Assembly (NCBI GenBank): GCA_963764235.1
Contig: CAVXRO010000014.1
Coordinates: forward strand, 248,001 to 312,000
From: DATFVA01 sp963764235
GTDB lineage: Bacteria; Bacteroidota; Ignavibacteria; Ignavibacteriales; Ignavibacteriaceae
Reading direction: 5' to 3'
DNA length: 64,000 nt
Part shown: one piece after another, positions 53,723 to 62,637 of the stretch
Layout: every line of letters begins with the position of its first letter
Numbering within the stretch: the first letter of the stretch is position 1
Notes under the pieces: model-generated
The model's input: the letters and a program-made list of their open reading frames with translations, nothing else
Databases searched by the model: none
What the model was told of the DNA's origin: nothing
Made by a program: the position numbers and the translations under genes

Positions 53723-53737
53723 GAACGGAAGGATAAA

Positions 53738-54589
53738 ATGGATATTAAAAAAGTATCTGTTATCGGCGGCGGAACCATGGGAAATGGAATTACCCATGTT
53801 TTCGCTCTGAAAGGATTCAAGGTAAACCTGGTCGAAATGAGTCAGGATCTTGTTGATAAAGCAATTGTAACTATCACAAAGAACCTGGACAGGCAGGTCA
53901 AGAAAGAGGTTATTTCCGAACAGGATAAAGTTTCTGCATTAGCCAATATTAATAAGGTTGTGGGAGTAGAAAATACTCCTGCTGATTCTGATTTAATTAT
54001 AGAAGCGATATATGAGAATAAAGAAGCTAAACTCAATATATTTAATTCATTAGAATCGATAGTTAAGAAAGATTCTATATTTGCTTCAAATACATCATCG
54101 ATTTCAATCACTGAATTGTCAGCTGCAACAAGAGCCGAAAAATTCATAGGTATGCATTTTATGAATCCTGTTCCTATGATGAAGCTGGTAGAGATTATCC
54201 GGGGGTATTCTACAAGTGATGAAACTTTCCTGATAATCAAAACTCTATCAGAGAAACTTGATAAGGTTCCGGTTGAGGTTTTCGATTACCCAGGCTTCAT
54301 ATCAAACCGTATCCTGATGCCTATGATAAATGAAGCGGTGTTTGCCTTAATGGAAGGCGTAGCATCAGCACAGGACATCGATACAGTTATGAAACTTGGA
54401 ATGAACCATCCCATGGGGCCATTGACACTTGCTGATTTTATCGGACTTGATGTCTGCCTTGCTATTATGGAAGTGCTGTATGACGGATTTAATGATCCTA
54501 AATACAGACCATGTCCGCTGCTTAAAAAAATGGTAGCAGCAAAAAAATTAGGAAGAAAATCAGGTGAAGGATTTTTTAAATATAATTAA
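53738..54589 (+). CDS. 3-hydroxybutyryl-CoA dehydrogenase
   Basis: The 283-residue protein begins KKVSVIGGGTMGNGITHVFA, a Rossmann NAD site, and has NTSSISITELSAATRAEKFI, GMHFMNPVPMMKLVEIIRG with the catalytic His, and PGFISNRILMPMINEAVFAL. It interconverts 3-hydroxyacyl-CoA and 3-oxoacyl-CoA. The length is that of the single-domain enzyme. It works with the upstream thiolase, either in short-chain oxidation or in butyrate-type synthesis; crotonase is not adjacent. Confidence 0.95.
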   Translation: MDIKKVSVIGGGTMGNGITHVFALKGFKVNLVEMSQDLVDKAIVTITKNLDRQVKKEVISEQDKVSALANINKVVGVENTPADSDLIIEAIYENKEAKLNIFNSLESIVKKDSIFASNTSSISITELSAATRAEKFIGMHFMNPVPMMKLVEIIRGYSTSDETFLIIKTLSEKLDKVPVEVFDYPGFISNRILMPMINEAVFALMEGVASAQDIDTVMKLGMNHPMGPLTLADFIGLDVCLAIMEVLYDGFNDPKYRPCPLLKKMVAAKKLGRKSGEGFFKYN

Positions 54590-54601
54590 GGCATTATATA
54601 C

Positions 54602-56428
54602 TTGCGGTTACTGACTAATTTAAAAAGGACGACCCGATTTTATAGATATAAGATAAATCATTTCTTTTCATCTTTTGCTGTAACCCAGGATACTTATCTG
54701 CTCATCCTGGGAGGAATTATCGGCGTACTCTGTGGATACGGTGCTGTTATCTTCCATGAAGCAATCAAATTAATTAAGGATGTTTTCTTCGATGAGCCCG
54801 GAAAGATTTTCGGGCTTCCTTCATTATTGAACGCTGACGAATGGTACATAAAAGTGTTGATTATACTTATTCCAGCCGTTGGAGGTCTTCTTGTCGGTAT
54901 ACTTGCTCACTATTTCGAGGGGGGTAAAAAGGGAGAGGGAATTCCTAATGTAATTGATGCGATAGCTTCAAGGGGAGGCGTAATAAAGGGGAGTGTTGCT
55001 GTTATAAAAACTGTCGGATCTGCTTTAAGCATTGGAACCGGCGGAGCGGGGGGAAAAGAAGGTCCAATTGTGCAAATCGGCGCTGCTATCGGTTCAGCTT
55101 TCGGTCAATATCTTTCAACTTCATCTGACAGACTTAAGATCCTAGTAGGCTGCGGTGCAGCGGCCGGTCTTTCGGCTGCTTTCAATGCGCCAATCGGCGG
55201 AGCATTGTTTGCGATGGAGATTATTCTGCATACCTTCAATGCAAAGTCTTTTAGTCCTATCATTATAGCATCCGTGTTCGGTACAGTAATTTCCAGAGGT
55301 TACCTTGGTAATCAGCCTGCGTTTCAGATTCCGAACTATGAACTAGTTACAAATACGGAATTTATATTTTATATCGTTCTTGGAATCTTAGCAGCTCTAA
55401 CTGCTGTTTATTTTGTCAGGACGTTCCTCAGGATAGATTCATACTTTGATAAGCTTAAAAAGATTCCCAGGATAATCAAACCTGCAGTAGGCGGACTGGG
55501 AGTAGGCATTATCGGACTTTATCTGCCCGGAGTATATGGTTTCAGCTACGACGCGATAGCAAACTCTCTTCAACATCCTACAGCATTCTGGGTACTCCTG
55601 GCGCTGGTATTATTCAAACCGATTGCCACAGGCCTTACCATCGGGTCAGGTGGAAACGGCGGCACCTTTGCTCCCAGCCTTTTTACGGGAGCAATGCTTG
55701 GCGGTTGTTTTGGCCAGATAGTAAATTATTTCTTCCCTTCAATAAGTGCTCCTCCGGGAGCATATGCACTTGTAGGTATGGGCGCAGTCGTGGCAGGAAC
55801 AACTCATGCTTCGTTAACCGCTTTGATTATGGTTTTTGAAATGACTGGCAACTATAAAATTATACTTCCATTGATGTTAACTATAATAATTTCAACCACA
55901 TTATCAAAGCTTTTCCTGAAAGGATCTCTCTATACCATCAAATTTGACCGTGAAGGCAAAGGAATAGACATATATGGACGTAAAGTATCTATATTAAAGA
56001 ACTTACAGATATTTAATATGATTGAGCACAATGCAGACATAGTTGGAGAGGAATTCACTTTTAAGGAACTCCTGAATATCGTCAAAGAATCCCGCTTTAC
56101 GAATATTATGGTAAAGAACAACAATGATCGGATCGTTGGTCAGATTGAATTCCAGGATATCCGGAATGCCGTACTGGATGACGAAACCAGACATATTCTG
56201 AATTTCCTTGTCGCCGGGGATTTAATGACAAGAACAATTCCTACAATAACATCGGATAAAAACAGTGAAGATGCATTAATGCTAATGGAAAAAGAGGATC
56301 TTGATTATCTACCTGTGCTGGAAAAAGATACTAAAAAATATATCGGCATTGTGACAAAAGAGAATATACTTAGAAAGTACCAGAATGAACTATTTCTAAT
56401 GCAGAATGAGAATGAATTTGCCCTCTAA
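54602..56428 (+). CDS. ClC-family chloride channel/antiporter with CBS domains
   Basis: The 608-residue protein starts at a TTG. The membrane domain has GKKGEGIPNVIDAIASRG (about 107; chloride-site motif), GGAGGKEGPIVQIGAAI with the gating Glu (about 151), and GNGGTFAPSLFTGAMLGG (about 353). A C-terminal CBS pair runs from about 470 to 600. The gating Glu is present; the inner proton Glu is not clear, so channel or H+ antiporter cannot be chosen. It follows the dehydrogenase gene by 12 nt. Confidence 0.93.
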   Translation: MRLLTNLKRTTRFYRYKINHFFSSFAVTQDTYLLILGGIIGVLCGYGAVIFHEAIKLIKDVFFDEPGKIFGLPSLLNADEWYIKVLIILIPAVGGLLVGILAHYFEGGKKGEGIPNVIDAIASRGGVIKGSVAVIKTVGSALSIGTGGAGGKEGPIVQIGAAIGSAFGQYLSTSSDRLKILVGCGAAAGLSAAFNAPIGGALFAMEIILHTFNAKSFSPIIIASVFGTVISRGYLGNQPAFQIPNYELVTNTEFIFYIVLGILAALTAVYFVRTFLRIDSYFDKLKKIPRIIKPAVGGLGVGIIGLYLPGVYGFSYDAIANSLQHPTAFWVLLALVLFKPIATGLTIGSGGNGGTFAPSLFTGAMLGGCFGQIVNYFFPSISAPPGAYALVGMGAVVAGTTHASLTALIMVFEMTGNYKIILPLMLTIIISTTLSKLFLKGSLYTIKFDREGKGIDIYGRKVSILKNLQIFNMIEHNADIVGEEFTFKELLNIVKESRFTNIMVKNNNDRIVGQIEFQDIRNAVLDDETRHILNFLVAGDLMTRTIPTITSDKNSEDALMLMEKEDLDYLPVLEKDTKKYIGIVTKENILRKYQNELFLMQNENEFAL

Positions 56429-56689
56429 ATATTATGCCGGTTGATCCGATAATATATATTATGTAAACTAGTATATCCTTTATAAATTCTTCTTGATTAG
56501 TCACTTTTCAATCTTATCTCCCTTGAATCTTTATTGCTTTTTCAGTTCTTTATGCTTTAATCATAATGTAATAAATAATATACAGAAGTAATGCTGAATT
56601 ACTTTAAGTATTTAGATCGCTTAAGTCGGGTTTGTACGTGGTATTTTGGAAGTTCTCATATAAGAAACTAGGGTTCTGATTGATATTGT

Positions 56690-56896
56690 TTAGAAGAGTC
56701 TCCCAAGCTTTATGAGGATGAAAATAATGGCCATGATAAGAATAATCCAGAGAATGGGACTTTTCCTTCTTGAAAGATGTTTTCTTTGAGTTCTAAATCC
56801 CAACTTACGTTTTTTTCTTTCTACAGGGTCAGTTTCAGGGTTATAAAACCTGGGGGTATAATCAAAAACTCTATGTCTGGGACTCTTCATAAACAT
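56690..56896 (-). CDS. Small basic membrane protein
   Basis: The 68-residue product has a highly basic N-terminal half (DPVERKKRKLGFRTQRKHLS) and one C-terminal hydrophobic helix (PILWIILIMAIIFILIKLGR), a tail-anchor layout. Starts at 56896 and 56890 are in frame. It lies 17 nt downstream of ftsY on the same strand, so it may be the last gene of the purF-ftsY operon. No family is recognised. Confidence 0.6.
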   Translation of the reverse strand: MFMKSPRHRVFDYTPRFYNPETDPVERKKRKLGFRTQRKHLSRRKSPILWIILIMAIIFILIKLGRLF

Positions 56897-56913
56897 GGTA
56901 CATAACCTGGTAT

Positions 56914-57849
56914 TTAATTCTCAAATATAGCAGATACAAACAGACCGGGATCAAAGGTCTGAAGATCATCAATTGATTCACCGATACCTATATATTTTAC
57001 AGGAATATTTTGTTTAGCGCAAATCTGGAATACAACTCCGCCTTTTGCTGTTCCGTCCAGTTTAGTGATCACAAGTCCTGATATATCTGTGACTTTAGAG
57101 AATTCCTCCGCCTGTATTAGTGCATTCTGTCCTGTTGTACCATCCAGGACTAGAAGAGTTTCATTGGGTGCATAATCAACAACCTTACCCGAAACACGTT
57201 TTATTTTGTTCAATTCCTCCATCAGGTGAGCCTTGTTATGAAGTCTCCCGGCAGTATCTATCAAAACTATGTCATATTTCTCTTTTACAGCCCTCTGAAT
57301 GGTATCGAAAGCTACTGATGAAGGATCGGTGCCTTTACCTTTCTGAACTAACTCCACGCCGGCTCTTTCGGCCCAGATATCAAGCTGCTCGTTGGCTGCT
57401 GCCCTGAAAGTATCTGCTGCTCCTACAATAACCCGGAAACCGGCCTTTCTATAGTTATATGCGAGTTTTCCGATTGTAGTCGTCTTCCCTACCCCGTTTA
57501 CACCGATAATCAGAATGACGTACGGTTTATATTTTTCGATATCGTTACCGTTTGATTTAATCTCGGTTTTAAGAACTTCAATCAGTTCTTTTTTAACCGA
57601 CTCGAGAATATTTATTTTACTTCGATCCTTTTCCCTGTGAAGTCGCTCCCGCGCACTCTCGATGATCCTTTCTGAAGTTTCAAAACCTATATCCGAGGTA
57701 ATCAGAATTTCTTCGATCTCATCGAGGGTTTTATCGTCAAGAACTGCTTTCCGCGTTATCGTCTCATTTATTGTATTGACAATTTTTGACCGGGTTTTTG
57801 ATAACCCGTCCTTCAGTCTTGAGAAATTTATGTTTTCAAACAGATTCAT
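56914..57849 (-). CDS. ftsY: Signal recognition particle receptor FtsY
   Basis: The 311-residue protein has a short N-terminal helical N domain, then the SRP GTPase: VILIIGVNGVGKTTTIGKLA (P-loop, about 115), VGAADTFRAAANEQLDIWAE, VLIDTAGRLHNKAHLMEELN and VITKLDGTAKGGVVFQI. The acidic A domain of E. coli FtsY is missing, as in many bacteria. It docks ribosome-SRP complexes at the membrane. Its start overlaps pgsA by 14 nt. Confidence 0.96.
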   Translation of the reverse strand: MNLFENINFSRLKDGLSKTRSKIVNTINETITRKAVLDDKTLDEIEEILITSDIGFETSERIIESARERLHREKDRSKINILESVKKELIEVLKTEIKSNGNDIEKYKPYVILIIGVNGVGKTTTIGKLAYNYRKAGFRVIVGAADTFRAAANEQLDIWAERAGVELVQKGKGTDPSSVAFDTIQRAVKEKYDIVLIDTAGRLHNKAHLMEELNKIKRVSGKVVDYAPNETLLVLDGTTGQNALIQAEEFSKVTDISGLVITKLDGTAKGGVVFQICAKQNIPVKYIGIGESIDDLQTFDPGLFVSAIFEN

Positions 57850-58408
57850 ATTTCTTTCGCTTCAAGAACTCCATTGCACGAATAACATAGCCAATGAATG
57901 ATACAAAGATTAAAATTATGCTCAGACCGTACAGCGATAAATATATCAAGGAATCTTTTGGAATACTAAGTACAATAAGCAAAATCACAATTCCTATTAC
58001 TACCACGGTAATCTTTCCGAGTACATTTGAAGGCAGAACTTTTCCTATTTTCTGTGTGACAAATATTCCTCCCAGGAATATGAGAACATCCCGGGCAATA
58101 ATCATGACAAAATAATAAGGTGGAATTACTCCTATTACAAATAATTTTATAATAATAGCGCCCATCGCCACTTTATCTGCAAGAGGATCTATTATTTTAC
58201 CGAATTCTGTAACCTGGTCAAATTTTCTTGCAAGATACCCGTCGAGAATATCGGTAAGAGCCGCGATTATAACGACCACAAAGATCATTACCCTCATTCC
58301 CGGATCGCCCAGGTAATCAAATAAATACCAGAGAGGTACTGCCATTACCAGTCGGAACAATGACAGCAGATTTGAGGGCGTCGATATTTCTTCTATCGTA
58401 TATTTCAT
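57836..58408 (-). CDS. pgsA: CDP-diacylglycerol--glycerol-3-phosphate phosphatidyltransferase
   Basis: The 190-residue membrane enzyme has the CDP-alcohol phosphotransferase motif ALTDILDGYLARKFDQVTEF, continued by GKIIDPLADK, with all Asp residues present, and about five hydrophobic helices. The N-terminus (TPSNLLSLFRLVMAVPLWYL) is PgsA-like. It makes phosphatidylglycerophosphate. Its ATG overlaps the TGA of the subtilase gene (ATGA), so the two are coupled. Another CDP-alcohol product is possible but less likely. Confidence 0.9.
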   Translation of the reverse strand: MKYTIEEISTPSNLLSLFRLVMAVPLWYLFDYLGDPGMRVMIFVVVIIAALTDILDGYLARKFDQVTEFGKIIDPLADKVAMGAIIIKLFVIGVIPPYYFVMIIARDVLIFLGGIFVTQKIGKVLPSNVLGKITVVVIGIVILLIVLSIPKDSLIYLSLYGLSIILIFVSFIGYVIRAMEFLKRKKYESV

Positions 58409-61400
58409 CTTATGACGGCAAATTTACCAATCTTTTGCTCAACTTCATTATTTGCATCGTCCAGACGGACAATTCTGTAAATATAAATACCGCTGCCAAG
58501 CTCTTTGCCGGAGTCATCTTTCATATCATAATCGACTCCTCCATTACCATCAGTCTCGTTCAATTCGTTAATACGCATTCCGTTAAGGTTCCATATTATA
58601 ATTCTAGCCCTTTTAGGAAGGTTTGCAAATGTCATTTTCCCTGAAGCAACTTTTGCCGGATTTGGATATATATAAACATCTGAGAGATCCTTCGCATAAC
58701 CGGTTAATACAAGATAGCTGCCCGCACCTGAATTAATCATTACACCGTCAGAAGACATAAGGTTTACAATTCTCAGCCTGTACTCCTTCCCTATCGAGCC
58801 TACGGGATTATTTCCTTTAAGATTAAGGTAAATCACCTTCGGATCCGAAGCATCAACTTCAACGCTTGTAACATGATTTGCCGGATCAAAGCTGTAGTTT
58901 TCAGGATTCTTTACCTGGGTAGGATCCACATCCCTATTAAAGACTATTCTGATCCGATACGGATCAAGGATCTCAAACGAGCTAACGAAGAATTCTTCAG
59001 GTGTATTTACAGAGTCCACGTTAAACACCGTCGTATCAGCAGCAATTGGAGAACCGTAGTAATCCTTCAGACGGCTCGTAATAAGAGTATTTATACCAAC
59101 ATGTAAATTCTCATTATATGAAAGCACGTAAGAATACTGGTTGGCCGGAGATACCGAGTTTGGGTAGCCAATTCCTGATACCAGGAAGGATTCAAGGTTT
59201 TCAATTGTATTATTAACTCTTTCAGAAAATGTGACCTGGATGTTTTTGCGGGTTCTGCTTATAACAGAAATTACACTCCCCGGTTTGTGGGAATAAACCC
59301 GGATAACGGAACTCAATTTAGAAAGAGGATCAGGTTTTGTTACATCATATGCCTGGACAGCATAATAATATTCTTTGCGAGGCATAACCTGGAAGTCGGT
59401 AAAGTCAGTTGACCCTGAGGAATCGATCATCACAAGTGAATCAGCTGATGATCCCCGGTATATATAATAGAACTGACCCCATCCGCTCCAGGATAAATTA
59501 ATAGTAGTTGAGTCAACACTGTAACCCGCGACGTTATATGGAGTCCCAGCTTTATCTGAAACAGCAAACTCAATAAATTTAATCCCAGTCTGGGTCGGGA
59601 AAGCAACTTCCGGAACATTGTTTTTATTAAGATCGCCTACAAAAATGGAGTTGGAGTTAATATTTTCCTTATAGGAAATTATCTTAACATCACCGGATTC
59701 ATATTTGAAGATGTAGGAATAGGGAAATACGAACAGAATAAGTTCATCAATTCCATCATTGTCAATATCAGCCAGACGGATACTATTTTCTATAATGCGA
59801 AAAGTTCCTCCCCCGCTGAATTCAGTTGAGGCATCAATGAAACCTTCCTGGAAAACACTCTGAAGTGAATTCCCTGAATATTTAAAAACATTGAGGATGT
59901 AAAACGGAGCAATATCATAAGCAGTCAGAGAATGGAGAAGAACGGCAATTTCCTTCTGTCCGTCGCCGTCAAAATCTCCGGCAGTAAGAAACTCTGCTGA
60001 AGACATAAAGAAAGTTGAATCCTGCAGAAAAGGCGTGTATCCTCCGCTGCCGTTTGATTCGTAGCTGAAGATATCCCCATCCTCATCGATCATCCAGAAT
60101 TCTTTGTGTCCGTCATTATCGAGATCAGTAACAACAGAATGAGGCAGACCTAATTGATTACCATTATACCTGTTTGGAGTAAAATTACTGAGGGGTTTCG
60201 TCCCGGTGTGCATCAGGTTATTATCAAACTTCCAGACAGACAAGGTCGTGTCTGTATCCTGATCGAAGGCTATTACTTCAGGTTTACCATCTCCATCCAG
60301 ATCTTCAGAAAGAGCCGGCCAGAAGGTATCAGATGAATCGGTAAATTTATTCTGAAGTGTAAATGTACCTGCAGAAATCTGTTCATCTATATAGCCCGTT
60401 CCTATATTCGAGCTCAGCAAATCAGTTTTCCCGTTGCTATTAAAATCTCCGACATCACGCGGGAGTTTATTTTTTACGGAATCAACTGCAAAGAAAGAAT
60501 TATTATTCAGTTTATACAGAGTATAATAAACATCTTCCGAGGTATAGAACTGGCGGGATAAAATTTCATTATAATCATTATTTATGAAATTAACAGGGTC
60601 TTCATAGGTGCTTCCATTAGGCAGACTATAGGGCTGGACATATTCAGCTGCCATATCTGCATTGTATTCAACAGGTATCACGAAAATGGAATCCTGTCCT
60701 GAAGAATTCAGCACTGTTGTTTTTTTCCCCACAAGGTTCTCAGCCTGTATGTATACTTCATAAACCGAATTCTGTTCGACAAGCTGCTTCGGGATAAATC
60801 CGTAATGAACATTCTTCACAAACTGATTATTGGTATTGAAGCCATCGAGCGTTACAAAGTCGAAGCTCCCGACTGATCCAAGCTTCCTGTAGAACAGTTT
60901 AGTGACACAGGGCTGGTTTGTATATACAGATGCAAGTATCGTTGCTTTTTCACCGTAGAGTGCCGGTCCAAGGGTTACGAGCAAAGCCTCCGGGGCTTTT
61001 CTTATTATATTAAAGTTAACCCGCTCTTCGAGGGTTCTGCCGTTTGTGAGGTTTACAAGTATCCGCAGACCGTATACTGAGTCGGGAAGCTGTGATACAT
61101 CAAGAGTATAGATATGCTTGTTGGCAAACTGGTTTCTACCGTCAGAGATGAGCGATACCCAGTCATCAGGATTCAAACCATCACCATAATCGAGCTGATA
61201 GTTTACGAAATATGGAGACAGAATGGTTGCAATGATCTGGATTGAATCCCGGAAAGTCGAATAATCCTGTGTGGGATTTTCAAATTTTATTATAGAAGGC
61301 GCACTTATATTAAGTGCATTGTAAAGATTCAACCTTCCTGCACCGGTATAGATATCCCAGCCGGGAGTTCCGATATCATCAGAGGTACTTTTCAGTATCT

Positions 61401-62637
61401 GCTTTACTTCCTCATTTGTGAATGAATTCTTTGAAAGGATAAGAGCAGAAGCGCCTGATACAAAAGGAGATGATGCCGATGTTCCGGAAACATATGCGTA
61501 ACCATTATCTTTTGCAGTTGTAAATATCTGAGTTCCCGGAGCCATCAGGTCAAGCGTGGATCCGTAATTTGAATTGGAAGAGCGGTAATCCTCCTGGGTT
61601 GAGTTCCCGACACAAATAACTTCAGAATAGCCTGAAGGATAATGCGGCTCATTTGAACCTGAATTTCCTGCCGATCCGACCAGCACAACATCGCTTGAAT
61701 AGGCATACCTGACTACATCTCTCAATACATAAGAAAACGAATTATCTCCGAAGCTCATATTTATTACTTTAGCTCCCATCTGAACAGCGTAAAGGATAGC
61801 TGCTGCAACATCATCTTCTTCACCGTATCCGCCGGGATCGAAAGCACGGAGATTCAGGATTTTAATATTAGGGGCTGTACCTGCGATGCCTGTTAAGTTG
61901 TTAGTCTCGGCTGCTGCAATACCTGCAATGTATGTACCGTGACCGTATTCGTCCATAGGGTTATTATCCCAGGTTAAGTAATCGCCCCCCGATGAATCAA
62001 AAGGAAAACCTACACGATCAGTAAAGTCCCAGCCCTGGTAATCGTCGATAAAGCCATTATCGTCATCATCAATTCCATTCGATCTTTTATCGTGTCCATC
62101 TGTATCAGTTCCAATCTCACCCGGATTAAGCTTAATTTTATTATGCAGGTCGGGGTGGAGATAATCAATTCCGGTATCGATTATAGCCAGCAGAACTGAA
62201 TCCGAACCCTCAGTTATGTCCCATGCATCAAAAGCCTTTATCTTTTCAAGTCCCCATTGATTTTGAATAAGACTGTCATTCGGAGTCATATCCATCCTAT
62301 AGGTATTAGCTGGCTGAATATATTCGATTGAGGGATCTTCATTCTGAAGCGCCAGGAATGACGATTCATCAACCGGTTTAGCGAAGGTAATTTTTATGAT
62401 GCGGCCCAGAATTTCGTCCTGTTTAACAATACCCTTGGCGAGATAATTAACTTTTGGAGAGAGATTTGAGAAGCCGAATGATTTTCCTGCAGGAAGGTAC
62501 TGCTGAGTTTGAATTTTACTTTCTATTTCCTGTTTGGAAACGTAAACTTTATATTTTATGAAATAAGTTGATTGAGGAAACAGAAGTGCACTAAATAAAA
62601 AAGAGAGGATTAATGTTAGCCCCGTTTTATAATTCAT
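58405..62637 (-). CDS. Secreted S8 subtilase with FG-GAP repeats and T9SS sorting domain
   Basis: The 1410-residue protein has a signal peptide (TLILSFLFSALLFPQ), a propeptide, and an S8 catalytic domain with Asp (LLAIIDTGIDYLHPDL, about 154), His (YGHGTYIAGIAA, about 233) and Ser (SGTSASSPFVSGA, about 386). From about 730 to 1010 come six FG-GAP/VCBS-like repeats (DLDGDGKPEVIAFDQD, GDFDGDGQKEIAVLL, DIDNDGIDELIL and others). Ig- or Fn3-like segments follow, then a type A sorting domain from about 1322 (DVYIYPNPAKVASGK to KIGKFAVIR). It should be exported by Sec, then by type IX secretion to the cell surface. Its start overlaps purF by 11 nt and its stop overlaps pgsA. Confidence 0.92.
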   Translation of the reverse strand: MNYKTGLTLILSFLFSALLFPQSTYFIKYKVYVSKQEIESKIQTQQYLPAGKSFGFSNLSPKVNYLAKGIVKQDEILGRIIKITFAKPVDESSFLALQNEDPSIEYIQPANTYRMDMTPNDSLIQNQWGLEKIKAFDAWDITEGSDSVLLAIIDTGIDYLHPDLHNKIKLNPGEIGTDTDGHDKRSNGIDDDDNGFIDDYQGWDFTDRVGFPFDSSGGDYLTWDNNPMDEYGHGTYIAGIAAAETNNLTGIAGTAPNIKILNLRAFDPGGYGEEDDVAAAILYAVQMGAKVINMSFGDNSFSYVLRDVVRYAYSSDVVLVGSAGNSGSNEPHYPSGYSEVICVGNSTQEDYRSSNSNYGSTLDLMAPGTQIFTTAKDNGYAYVSGTSASSPFVSGASALILSKNSFTNEEVKQILKSTSDDIGTPGWDIYTGAGRLNLYNALNISAPSIIKFENPTQDYSTFRDSIQIIATILSPYFVNYQLDYGDGLNPDDWVSLISDGRNQFANKHIYTLDVSQLPDSVYGLRILVNLTNGRTLEERVNFNIIRKAPEALLVTLGPALYGEKATILASVYTNQPCVTKLFYRKLGSVGSFDFVTLDGFNTNNQFVKNVHYGFIPKQLVEQNSVYEVYIQAENLVGKKTTVLNSSGQDSIFVIPVEYNADMAAEYVQPYSLPNGSTYEDPVNFINNDYNEILSRQFYTSEDVYYTLYKLNNNSFFAVDSVKNKLPRDVGDFNSNGKTDLLSSNIGTGYIDEQISAGTFTLQNKFTDSSDTFWPALSEDLDGDGKPEVIAFDQDTDTTLSVWKFDNNLMHTGTKPLSNFTPNRYNGNQLGLPHSVVTDLDNDGHKEFWMIDEDGDIFSYESNGSGGYTPFLQDSTFFMSSAEFLTAGDFDGDGQKEIAVLLHSLTAYDIAPFYILNVFKYSGNSLQSVFQEGFIDASTEFSGGGTFRIIENSIRLADIDNDGIDELILFVFPYSYIFKYESGDVKIISYKENINSNSIFVGDLNKNNVPEVAFPTQTGIKFIEFAVSDKAGTPYNVAGYSVDSTTINLSWSGWGQFYYIYRGSSADSLVMIDSSGSTDFTDFQVMPRKEYYYAVQAYDVTKPDPLSKLSSVIRVYSHKPGSVISVISRTRKNIQVTFSERVNNTIENLESFLVSGIGYPNSVSPANQYSYVLSYNENLHVGINTLITSRLKDYYGSPIAADTTVFNVDSVNTPEEFFVSSFEILDPYRIRIVFNRDVDPTQVKNPENYSFDPANHVTSVEVDASDPKVIYLNLKGNNPVGSIGKEYRLRIVNLMSSDGVMINSGAGSYLVLTGYAKDLSDVYIYPNPAKVASGKMTFANLPKRARIIIWNLNGMRINELNETDGNGGVDYDMKDDSGKELGSGIYIYRIVRLDDANNEVEQKIGKFAVIR

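Noticed and set aside
56429..56689. Possible RNA gene in the convergent gap, with a palindrome ATAATATATATTAT near 56450
   Set aside because: The sequence is AT-rich and I found no tRNA-like fold, GC-rich stem or T-tract terminator; the short AT palindrome is expected by chance.
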